Positions 1 through 5,936 of a stretch of DNA of 7,429 nucleotides are shown here, piece by piece. Numbering within the stretch: the first letter of the stretch is position 1; every line of letters starts with the position of its first letter. The stretch lies in NCBI GenBank assembly GCA_947475475.1, contig CANJOG010000082.1:1-7429 (forward strand), in the 5' to 3' direction. Below the pieces are notes generated by a model. That model had not been told where the DNA came from, did not search any database, and saw only the letters and a program-made list of their open reading frames with translations. Position numbers and translations under genes: made by a program. Source of the stretch: Acetobacteraceae bacterium. GTDB lineage: Bacteria; Pseudomonadota; Alphaproteobacteria; Acetobacterales; Acetobacteraceae.

Positions 1-1149
1 ACGTTCGAGGACGGCTATTTCCCGCTCGCCCACGCCAATGAGGCCGAGCGACGCGTCTCCGCCTCGATGGGCTATCTGCCGGCCGCGATCCGTGCGCGCG
101 AGAACCTCACCATCCGCACCGACTGTGACGCCACCGGGCTGATCTTCGAGGGTACACGCTGCGTCGGCGTCCGCGCCATGATCGACGGTGCCGAGCAGGA
201 ATTGCGCGGCACCGACATCATCATCTGCCTCGGCGCCATCAACACGCCGGCGCTGCTCATGCGCTCCGGCATCGGCCCGATCGGCGAGTTGCACCGCTTC
301 GGCATCGCCCCGGTTTCCGTTCTTGCCGGTGTGGGCAAGGGCTTGATGGACCACCCGCAAGTGGCCCTGGCCTCCTTCCTGCGCCCGGAAGCGCGCATGA
401 CCAGCGTGACGCGCCGCCATGTGCTGGTCGGCCTGCGCTATTCCTCCGGCGTCGAAGGCGCACCGCCGGGCGATATGTATATCAACTGCATGGACCGCGT
501 GGCCTGGCATCGCGTCGGCGGCCAGCTCGGTGGGTTTGTCATCTGGGTGAACAAGACCTTTTCCGAAAAGGGCGAGGTCACGCTGCAATCGACCGATTGG
601 CGCACGCCGCCGCAAGTCGATCTCAATTTGCTGACCGACCGCCGCGATGTGGACCGGCTAAAATCCGGCTTCCGCATGATGGCCGCCATTCAGGCGCATG
701 CGGCCGTCTCGGCGGTGAGCAGCGAGCCATTCCCCGCCAGCTACACCGAGCGTGTGCGCCAGATCAGTGTGAATTCAACGAAGAATCTCATCCTCACCGA
801 AATCGGCGCCCGCCTGCTCGATGGCCCCGCGGCGCTGCGCCGTCTGCTGATCGCGCGCCTGATCGCCGGCAAATACAGCCTGGCCGACATGCTCGCCGAT
901 GACGCGGCGCTGGAGGATTTCGTGCGCAGCAATGTCGGCACCACCTATCACGCCTCCTGCACCGCGCGCATGGGCTCGCCCGACGATCCCATGGCGGTCA
1001 CCGATCCGTCTGGCTGCGTCAAGGGAGTTTCCGGATTGCGCATCGCGGATGCCTCACTTTTCCCGGTCGTTCCCTGCGCCAACACCAATATCCCGACCAT
1101 CATGCTCGCCGAAAAGCTCGCCGACGCCGTCCTGGCGGAGAGCGCATGA
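1..1149 (+). CDS. GMC-family FAD-dependent oxidoreductase, 3' part (5' end outside window)
   Basis: The reading frame is open from base 1 to the TGA at 1147-1149, giving 382 visible codons. GMC enzymes usually have about 500-550 residues, so roughly 150 N-terminal residues, including the FAD-binding GxGxxG and GMC signature 1, lie to the left. The ATG at 67 is internal, because family-like sequence continues upstream of it. Seen: GMC signature 2 as GAINTPALLMRSGIG (about 232-276); the C-terminal block YHASCTARMG, whose His (codon 949-951) aligns with the catalytic His of choline dehydrogenases and oxidases; and the closing block GLRIADASLFP followed by CANTNIPTIM, whose first Asn (codon 1081-1083) aligns with the active-site Asn. 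Family knowledge: these enzymes oxidise primary or secondary alcohols with FAD, passing electrons to oxygen or a respiratory acceptor. The substrate is unknown. The gene ends in an ATGA overlap with a second GMC gene, implying one operon and translational coupling. Confidence 0.93.
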   Translation, partial: TFEDGYFPLAHANEAERRVSASMGYLPAAIRARENLTIRTDCDATGLIFEGTRCVGVRAMIDGAEQELRGTDIIICLGAINTPALLMRSGIGPIGELHRFGIAPVSVLAGVGKGLMDHPQVALASFLRPEARMTSVTRRHVLVGLRYSSGVEGAPPGDMYINCMDRVAWHRVGGQLGGFVIWVNKTFSEKGEVTLQSTDWRTPPQVDLNLLTDRRDVDRLKSGFRMMAAIQAHAAVSAVSSEPFPASYTERVRQISVNSTKNLILTEIGARLLDGPAALRRLLIARLIAGKYSLADMLADDAALEDFVRSNVGTTYHASCTARMGSPDDPMAVTDPSGCVKGVSGLRIADASLFPVVPCANTNIPTIMLAEKLADAVLAESA

Positions 1150-2747
1150 TGGGCTGGGATGCGGAGACGGATTTCATTGTCGTCGGCGCCGGTGCGGCCG
1201 GCTGCGTTGTCGCCTCGCGCCTGTCGGAATCAGGCCGCCACCAGGTCACGCTCATCGAGGCGGGGCCGACCGATTGGCATCCCTATGTGCATATTCCAGC
1301 AACTTTCCTCTATCTCCAGCACGACACGCGTTTCACCTGGGGCTACAAGGTCGATCCACAGCCGGGGCTTGGCGGCCGCGCGCCGATCCTGCGCCAGGGT
1401 AAGCTGCTTGGCGGCTCCAGCTCCATCAATGGCCAGATCTTCCTGCGCGGCCAGCGCGCCGAATATGCCGACTGGGTGGCGCAAGGCTGCACCGGCTGGA
1501 GCTACGAGGAGGTGCTGCCCTTCTTCAAGAAAATGGAAAGCTATGATGGCGGCGCCGATGACTGGCGCGGCGATTCCGGCCCCATCACCGTCTCGCGCGC
1601 CCGGCAAACCCATCCGCTGTCGCGCGCTTTCGTCGATGCCGCCGCCGAACTTGGCTATCCGCGCAATCCCGATTTCAACGGCGCGCAGCGCGAGGGCGCC
1701 GGCTTCGTCCAGGGCAGCCGCAATGGCCGCTTCCGCGCCGGCCCGGCCCAGACCTATCTACGTCAGGCCAAACGCCGCGCCAATCTGCGCATCGAGACCG
1801 AGGCGCTCACCGAGCGCGTCATTTTCGAGGGCAAGCGCGCCATCGGCGTCGAGATCACACAGCGCGGCCAGCGCCGCCGTATCCGTGCGCGCTGCGAAAT
1901 CATCATCTCCTGCGGCGCGCTGAAATCACCGCATCTGCTGCACCTCTCCGGTATCGGCCCGGCGGCGCAACTGCGCGCGCAGGGCGTTCCCGTTATCCAT
2001 GACTTGCCGGGCGTCGGCGCCAATCTGCGTGATCATTACTCGATCCGTATCAACCAGCGCACCCACGGCGTCACCACCCTCAACCAGACCAGCCGGGGGT
2101 GGCGCGTCGGGATCGAGGCGCTGAAATACGTCTTTGCCGCGCGCGGCCTGCTTGCCTATGCGACCACCACATCCGGCCTGTTCTGCCGCAGCAATCCAGA
2201 TCTTGCCGCGCCCGACCTCTATCTTTCCTTCATGCCAGGCAGCTACGCCGATGCCGGCGTGCTGGAGCGCGAGGGTGGGATGGCGATCGGCGTTGTCGTC
2301 TCCCATCCGGCCAGCCGCGGCCATGTCCGGCTGGTCTCACCCGATCCGCTGGTCCAGCCCTCGATCGATCCGGCCTATCTCTCCGCCGAGTCCGACCGCA
2401 CCGCCATGCTCGCCGGCATCCGCCTGGCCCGCCGCCTCTATGCGACGCAAGCCTTCGCCCCCTATGCGGTCGGTGAAACCCGCCCCGGACTTTCTGTTGA
2501 GAATGACAGCGATCTTCTCGATTTCATGCACGCGCGCGCGACACCCTGGCTGCATTTCGCCGGTTCTTGCCGCATGGGCGTGGACAGCATGGCCGCTGTC
2601 ACGCCGGACCTCACCGTGCATGGCATCGAGGGGCTGCGCGTGATGGACGCCTCGATCATGCCCGGTGTCTCCTCGGGCAATACCCAGGCGCCCACCATCA
2701 TGATTGGCGAAAAGGGTGCGGATATGGTGCTGCGGAGCTGGCAGTGA
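1146..2747 (+). CDS. GMC-family FAD-dependent oxidoreductase (choline dehydrogenase-like), complete
   Basis: Encodes 533 residues, the normal length for the family. Near the N-terminus is the FAD dinucleotide motif GAGAAG (residues 14-19) with the ribose-binding Glu38 in LIEAG. GMC signature 1 starts at GKLLGGSSSIN (85-95) and signature 2 is GALKSPHLLHLSGIG (257-271). The catalytic pair is predicted as His470 (in LHFAGSCRMG) and Asn512 (in SGNTQAPTIM). No signal peptide is seen, so it is probably cytoplasmic or peripheral to the membrane. The ATG at 1146 overlaps the previous stop by 4 bases; an adjacent ATG at 1149 would shorten the product by one residue. Expected reaction: FAD-dependent oxidation of an alcohol to aldehyde or ketone. 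BetA-like enzymes are the nearest family, but nothing nearby (no BetB-like aldehyde dehydrogenase or choline transporter) supports a choline role, so no symbol is given. It is clearly a diverged paralogue of the upstream gene rather than a recent duplicate. Confidence 0.95.
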   Translation: MMGWDAETDFIVVGAGAAGCVVASRLSESGRHQVTLIEAGPTDWHPYVHIPATFLYLQHDTRFTWGYKVDPQPGLGGRAPILRQGKLLGGSSSINGQIFLRGQRAEYADWVAQGCTGWSYEEVLPFFKKMESYDGGADDWRGDSGPITVSRARQTHPLSRAFVDAAAELGYPRNPDFNGAQREGAGFVQGSRNGRFRAGPAQTYLRQAKRRANLRIETEALTERVIFEGKRAIGVEITQRGQRRRIRARCEIIISCGALKSPHLLHLSGIGPAAQLRAQGVPVIHDLPGVGANLRDHYSIRINQRTHGVTTLNQTSRGWRVGIEALKYVFAARGLLAYATTTSGLFCRSNPDLAAPDLYLSFMPGSYADAGVLEREGGMAIGVVVSHPASRGHVRLVSPDPLVQPSIDPAYLSAESDRTAMLAGIRLARRLYATQAFAPYAVGETRPGLSVENDSDLLDFMHARATPWLHFAGSCRMGVDSMAAVTPDLTVHGIEGLRVMDASIMPGVSSGNTQAPTIMIGEKGADMVLRSWQ

Positions 2748-2755
2748 TGCGCCGC

Positions 2756-2777
2756 GTGATCAGTTCCGCTTGATCAC
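2756..2777. terminator. Inverted repeat at convergent gene ends, possible bidirectional terminator
   Basis: A perfect 7-base dyad, GTGATCA (2756-2762) and TGATCAC (2771-2777), with an 8-base loop. It sits 9 bases after the GMC stop and contains the stop codon of the convergent ligase gene. No T-run follows on either strand, so termination is inferred from position only. Confidence 0.35.
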
Positions 2778-4394
2778 AATCCCTGCTTCCTCACGGTCCC
2801 AATACAGCGCGCGGTTTTCTTCGGCTTCCTTGCGCAGCTTGTATTTCTCGACCTTATGCGTCGGGCTGCGCGGCAGGTCCGGCGCGAAGCGGATGTACCG
2901 CGGCACCATGAAATAGCTCATATTGCGCCGGCAATGTTCGATCAGCTCGGCTGGCGTCACGGACTTTCCCTCGCGCAGCACCACCGATGCGGCCACCTCG
3001 TCCTCACCGAGCGGCGAGGAGACCGCGAACACCGCCGTATCCTGCACGGCATCATGCGTCTGGATCACCTGCTCCACCTCAAAGGCTGAGATATTTTCGC
3101 CGCGCCGGCGGATCGAATCCTTCTTGCGGTCGGCGAAATAGAGATAGCCGTCATCATCGAGAAAGCCGCGATCGCCGGTGTGGAACCAGAAATTCCGCCG
3201 GCTCGTCAGCGTCTGCTCCGGCATCTTGAAATAGCCCGGTGAGGTGTTCCACGGCAGCTCGCTGCGCATGACGATCTCACCAACTTCATTGGGCGGCAGC
3301 TGGAAGTCATTGTCATCGACAATCGCAATCCGCATGTATTTGCGTGGCCGCCCGGCCGAGCCGAGTTTGGTGAGCGGATCATCGAGATTGAAAATACAGC
3401 CCAGCCCGTAATCGGTCAGCCCATAGGTGGAGAGCAGCCGCAGCCCAAACCGCTTTTCGAACCCGGTCGCATCGCTCGGCACCGGCGCCACCGTCGCCTG
3501 GCGCACCTCATTCTCCGCATCGCGCGGATCGGGCGGCAGGCTCCACAGAATATTCGCCATCGAGCCGAGCAGGCTGATCACATTCGCCTTGGACTCCCGC
3601 ACCTCGCGCCAGAAATTCGACGCCGAAAACCGCCGCGACAGCGCCACCGATGCGCCAAGCGCCAGCGGACCATAGGTGTGCGACAGCAGCCCATTGGCGT
3701 GGAAATAGGGCAGGCAGATATGCACGACATCGGTCTCGCGGAAACCGTAATTCTCCGCCTGATCGATGCCATAGAGCAGCGAATAGGCATGCGTGAACAT
3801 GATCGCCTTGGACGGCCCTGTGGTGCCCGAGGTGTAGAGCAGGAAAGCAAGATCGGAGAACTTTGCCACCGCCGCCGGGGTTTCCTCCGAACCCTCCAGC
3901 AGCGTCGCGAAATCCGCAACACCCGCCGGCAACACCGTCTCAGCGGTCGATTTCAGCGCAATACGCAGGCCGATATTGCCGCAATCAGCGGCCACTTCCT
4001 CGGCATGCACGAGCAGATCGGAATCCGCGATCAGTGCCACCGCATCCGAATGTGTCATGTAATAGGTCAGCAATTGCCCGCGCGCCGCCGTGTTGATCGG
4101 CACCGCCACGGCGCCGATCTTGCCGAGCGCAAAATAGAGCAGCAATTGCTCGGGGCTGTTTTCCATCAGCACGCCGACATGCTCGCCCGCCGTGATGCCG
4201 GCCGCACTCAGCCCGTTGGCAATGCGGTTGGACAGCACATGCACGTCACGAAAGGTGAAGTTGCGGCCGTCCGGCAGGAAGGTCAGGAAGGTCTTGGCGC
4301 CGTGCGTTGCCGCCTTGTCCGCCAGAACATGCCCGATCGTCAGGTCCGAGACGGCATATCCCAGCCGCTTCACCGTCCATGCATCCGCGTCCAT
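2760..4394 (-). CDS. AMP-forming acyl-CoA synthetase/ligase (CaiC-like ANL family)
   Basis: Encodes 544 residues from the chosen ATG. ANL-superfamily motifs appear in order: the phosphate-binding loop LYTSGTTGPSK (about 186-196), the A5 motif as YGLTDYG (324-330), A7 HTGD with Asp408, A8 around DRKKDSIRRRGENIS, and the A10 segment RSPTHKVEKYKLR with the predicted catalytic Lys514. Such enzymes activate a carboxylic acid as acyl-AMP and transfer it to CoA in the cytoplasm. The overall pattern resembles crotonobetaine/carnitine-CoA ligases (CaiC) and related medium-size acid ligases, but the acid cannot be inferred. The A5 motif has Asp328 where Glu is usual, a conservative change. An in-frame ATG at 4439 would add 15 residues, but it lies inside a strong hairpin and has no ribosome site. 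The ATG at 4394 follows GGGGGAA, so it is preferred. The gene lies downstream of the amidohydrolase on the same strand and converges on the GMC pair. Confidence 0.93.
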   Translation of the reverse strand: MDADAWTVKRLGYAVSDLTIGHVLADKAATHGAKTFLTFLPDGRNFTFRDVHVLSNRIANGLSAAGITAGEHVGVLMENSPEQLLLYFALGKIGAVAVPINTAARGQLLTYYMTHSDAVALIADSDLLVHAEEVAADCGNIGLRIALKSTAETVLPAGVADFATLLEGSEETPAAVAKFSDLAFLLYTSGTTGPSKAIMFTHAYSLLYGIDQAENYGFRETDVVHICLPYFHANGLLSHTYGPLALGASVALSRRFSASNFWREVRESKANVISLLGSMANILWSLPPDPRDAENEVRQATVAPVPSDATGFEKRFGLRLLSTYGLTDYGLGCIFNLDDPLTKLGSAGRPRKYMRIAIVDDNDFQLPPNEVGEIVMRSELPWNTSPGYFKMPEQTLTSRRNFWFHTGDRGFLDDDGYLYFADRKKDSIRRRGENISAFEVEQVIQTHDAVQDTAVFAVSSPLGEDEVAASVVLREGKSVTPAELIEHCRRNMSYFMVPRYIRFAPDLPRSPTHKVEKYKLRKEAEENRALYWDREEAGIVIKRN

Positions 4395-4397
4395 GCG

Positions 4398-4404
4398 TTC
4401 CCCC
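4398..4404 (-). promoter_or_regulatory. Ribosome binding site deciding the ligase start
   Basis: On the minus strand GGGGGAA precedes ATG 4394, with 5 bases between the last G and the start codon. The in-frame ATG at 4439 has no such site, which favours the shorter protein. Confidence 0.6.
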
Positions 4405-4431
4405 GTGGTCTTCTTCGGGTGCTCACACAAA

Positions 4432-4461
4432 TGCGGCATCCGGCCAGGACCGGATGCCGCA
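4432..4461 (-). terminator. Strong GC-rich hairpin between amidohydrolase and ligase (terminator or attenuator)
   Basis: A perfect 12-base-pair stem: TGCGGCATCCGG (4432-4443) pairs with CCGGATGCCGCA (4450-4461) around a 6-base loop (4444-4449). Read on the minus strand, the direction of the amidohydrolase transcript, the stem is followed by TTTGTGTG, a weak T-rich tail. The hairpin begins 54 bases after the amidohydrolase stop and ends 37 bases before the ligase start. It could be an intrinsic terminator, a partial terminator that lowers ligase expression, or an mRNA-stabilising element. The dyad is certain; the function is inferred. Confidence 0.6.
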
Positions 4462-4478
4462 CTATGCGTCGGACTGAA

Positions 4479-4498
4479 CCGGCGGGAAATCCCGCCGG
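4479..4498 (-). terminator. Second GC-rich hairpin just after the amidohydrolase stop
   Basis: A perfect 8-base-pair stem, CCGGCGGG (4479-4486) and CCCGCCGG (4491-4498), around the 4-base loop AAAT. It lies 17 bases beyond the amidohydrolase TAA in the direction of transcription. The following minus-strand sequence (TTCAGTCC) is not a real T-run, so on its own it is a weak terminator. With the hairpin at 4432-4461 it forms a tandem pair. Confidence 0.45.
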
Positions 4499-4500
4499 AG

Positions 4501-4525
4501 TCTGCTTAGTTCTGCTTAGTTCTGC
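4501..4525. repeat. Short tandem repeat of a 10-base unit at the amidohydrolase stop codon
   Basis: TCTGCTTAGT occurs twice back to back (4501-4510, 4511-4520), followed by a partial third copy TCTGC (4521-4525). On the minus strand the unit contains the TAA stop (4516-4518), so the stop is duplicated 10 bases later in a different frame. Probably a small slippage duplication. Confidence 0.8.
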
Positions 4526-5631
4526 AGGCCGTAGAGACGGGCCGCGTTCTCGGAGATCATCAGGTGCTTGTCGCCTTCCGGCACGCCCTCGAAGGTCTCG
4601 TCGATCACCTTCTTGGATTCCGGCCAGGTGGTGTCGGTATGCGGGTAGTCAGACGCCCACATCAGCCGGTCCGCACCCATCATGTCACGCAGGCGGATGC
4701 CGGCAACGTCCTTCTGGAAGGTGGCATAGAAGTTCTTGCGGAACGTCTCGGACGGCTTCTCCTTGACGATCGAGTTCATGTAGTGGCGATGCACGTCATA
4801 GACATGGTCCATGCGTTCGAGCACGGACGGAATCCAGCCGATGCCGCCTTCGGCGAGCACAATCTTCAGCTTCGGATGGCGCGCCACCACACCGCCCCAG
4901 ATCAGCGTGTTCATGTGTTCGGCCATGCCGATCAACACGAGAGAGCCGCCGAGTTCCTTCGAGCCGGGAATATCCATCCAATCCTTGCTCCAGCCGCGCT
5001 GGAACGGGTTGGTGTGGATATGGATGGAAATGGGAATCCCGATTTCCTCGGCCACGGCCCAGAAGCGGCTTGCATCCGGATGATGCAGCGGAATGCCGCT
5101 ATCCTTCTGGCTCAGGAAGGCGCCGCGCAGGCCCAGCTTCGCCGCGCGCTCCAGCGCCTCGATGGTGGTCTTGCCCATGTCGTCATCGAGCTGCGGCAGG
5201 GTGGCAATGCCGACCAGGCGCTTCGGGTCGTGCTTCTGGAAGCCCGCCATCCATTCATTATAGGTGTGCGCGCAGGCCAGGCGCACCGGACCATCGGCGC
5301 AACGCTCCAGGTAGCGCATGATGCCCGGATAGAGAACGCCGGCATCGATATTGTCGATATCCATGTCCTCGACATGCGGGCCGGGCATGAACGAGCCCTT
5401 GCGCATCGTCTCATAGGTCACCGGGCGGGCAAGATATTCTTCCTTCTTGCGGCCAGCGACGGCGGAGGTGGAGACGAAGCGGGGGGCGGCACCAGGCGCC
5501 ATGATCCAGGCATCGCCCTTGTCGGTATGGACCAGCTGCGGCGCCAGCGAACGCAGGGAAGCGGGAACTTCGTTAAAAAGTTCGGGCGGCTCATTGATAT
5601 GCGAATCGGCCGAGACGATCGAGTACTGCAT
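4516..5631 (-). CDS. Amidohydrolase-family metal-dependent TIM-barrel hydrolase/decarboxylase (amidohydrolase 2 type)
   Basis: Encodes 371 residues from the ATG at 5631. The N-terminus reads SADSHINEP (7-15), the metal-binding first strand of amidohydrolase-2 (ACMSD/resorcylate decarboxylase-like) proteins. Other family landmarks are HTYNEWMAGF, SIHIHTN with His204 and His206, LAEGGIGWIP with Glu261, and WASDYPHTD with the predicted metal- or proton-shuttling Asp328. Family members hydrolyse C-N or C-O bonds, or decarboxylate aromatic or dienoic acids; which applies here is unknown. The frame stays open upstream to an ATG at 5772 (418 residues), but those 47 extra residues are Arg/Gly-rich and unlike the family, while AGGGGAG sits 7 bases before ATG 5631. 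The first metal motif is DxHxN rather than DxHxH. It is the first gene of the leftward unit and is divergent from the LysR gene, its likely regulator. Two hairpins separate it from the ligase. Confidence 0.92.
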   Translation of the reverse strand: MQYSIVSADSHINEPPELFNEVPASLRSLAPQLVHTDKGDAWIMAPGAAPRFVSTSAVAGRKKEEYLARPVTYETMRKGSFMPGPHVEDMDIDNIDAGVLYPGIMRYLERCADGPVRLACAHTYNEWMAGFQKHDPKRLVGIATLPQLDDDMGKTTIEALERAAKLGLRGAFLSQKDSGIPLHHPDASRFWAVAEEIGIPISIHIHTNPFQRGWSKDWMDIPGSKELGGSLVLIGMAEHMNTLIWGGVVARHPKLKIVLAEGGIGWIPSVLERMDHVYDVHRHYMNSIVKEKPSETFRKNFYATFQKDVAGIRLRDMMGADRLMWASDYPHTDTTWPESKKVIDETFEGVPEGDKHLMISENAARLYGLQN

Positions 5632-5638
5632 GGTTGTT

Positions 5639-5645
5639 CTCCCCT
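5639..5645 (-). promoter_or_regulatory. Ribosome binding site deciding the amidohydrolase start
   Basis: AGGGGAG on the minus strand, 7 bases before ATG 5631. Just upstream, GAAGC (5646-5650) and GCTTC (5655-5659) can form a small 5-base-pair hairpin in the leader, immediately next to this site. Confidence 0.65.
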
Positions 5646-5780
5646 GAAGCAGTGGCTTCGCGTGCGTTGCCCCGCCTGGCTGGCGGAGATCTCTGAAGCG
5701 GCGCCTTTCGGACCATAGCCCGGCCGCGTCGCGGCGCCAAACCTGCAAGGCTGTTACTCTCTCGCCATTCATGCGTGCAA

Positions 5781-5817
5781 ATTGGAAGTTTAGAAATATA
5801 ACTATAAATAAAACTCA
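5781..5817. promoter_or_regulatory. AT-rich core of the divergent promoter region
   Basis: This is the only markedly AT-rich stretch in the window. Rightward, TTGGAA (5782-5787) and TATAAA (5803-5808) resemble -35 and -10 elements, but the 15-base spacing is short. Leftward, TATATT (5795-5800) or TATAGT (5801-5806) could be -10 elements, but I see no good -35, which would fit an activator-dependent promoter. The segment is also bracketed by AGTTT (5787-5791) and AAACT (5811-5815). Promoter function is inferred. Confidence 0.4.
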
Positions 5818-5837
5818 TGGATTGGGCGATGGTGCTG

Positions 5838-5870
5838 CCGGGACCGTCCCGGTATACCTCAACGCTGTAT
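5838..5870. promoter_or_regulatory. Overlapping small dyads, candidate regulator-binding site
   Basis: CCGGGA (5838-5843) and TCCCGG (5847-5852) form a perfect dyad with a 3-base spacer. It is followed at once by the palindrome GGTATACC (5851-5858), and by ATAC (5854-5857) with GTAT (5867-5870) separated by 9 bases. ATAC/GTAT arms recall LysR-type sites, but those normally have a 7-base gap giving T-N11-A, so the match is imperfect. The position, in the LysR leader next to the AT-rich core, suits an operator. Confidence 0.3.
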
Positions 5871-5925
5871 TTTCAATGGGTTGATGGAAGCCTGTCACCG
5901 CTCTGCCGGGGGCATCCATACACAT

Positions 5926-5932
5926 GGGGAGG
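5926..5932 (+). promoter_or_regulatory. Ribosome binding site deciding the LysR start
   Basis: GGGGAGG ends 4 bases before ATG 5937. The upstream in-frame ATG at 5817 has only an A-rich sequence before it, and ATG 5955 has GAGG directly adjoining, which is too close. Confidence 0.6.
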
Positions 5933-5936
5933 CGGC

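Larger units (their letters stand above)
5632..5936. other. Divergent intergenic control region between amidohydrolase and LysR genes
   Basis: 305 bases without a supportable gene. Frames from 5772 leftward and 5817 rightward are open but encode no family-like residues and lack ribosome sites. The region holds GC-rich leader sequence next to the amidohydrolase, two copies of GCGGCGCC (5698-5705 and 5731-5738) 33 bases apart, an AT-rich core at 5780-5818, and several short dyads between 5838 and 5884. LysR regulators usually bind such divergent regions and control the neighbouring operon and themselves. Confidence 0.7.

Noticed and set aside
67..69. ATG at 67 as the true start of the first GMC gene
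   Set aside because: The frame is open upstream to base 1 with family-like residues, and the FAD-binding N-terminus would otherwise be missing.
1146..2747. Assignment of the second GMC gene as choline dehydrogenase betA
   Set aside because: Overall similarity to the family is clear, but no betaine-aldehyde dehydrogenase, BetI-type regulator or choline transporter is visible, so a specific symbol would be a guess.
4432..4498. Riboswitch or small RNA gene in the amidohydrolase-ligase gap
   Set aside because: Only two simple hairpins are visible, with no multi-helix architecture or recognisable conserved riboswitch core; terminator or attenuator is the simpler reading.
3678..4766. Long plus-strand open frame (362 codons) antisense to the ligase
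   Set aside because: It lies opposite a well-supported ligase gene and crosses the hairpins and intergenic gap. Its product is Arg/His-rich without motifs, typical of a GC-rich shadow frame.
4564..5718. Long plus-strand open frame (384 codons) antisense to the amidohydrolase
   Set aside because: The opposite strand encodes a protein with clear family motifs throughout. This frame has no recognisable domain and arises from codon bias.
5632..5772. 47-residue N-terminal extension of the amidohydrolase
   Set aside because: The extension is low-complexity Arg/Gly-rich sequence with no family similarity, while AGGGGAG lies at the right distance before ATG 5631.
5817..5936. 40-residue N-terminal extension of the LysR protein
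   Set aside because: No Shine-Dalgarno site precedes ATG 5817, and LysR proteins begin close to the HTH. GGGGAGG supports ATG 5937.
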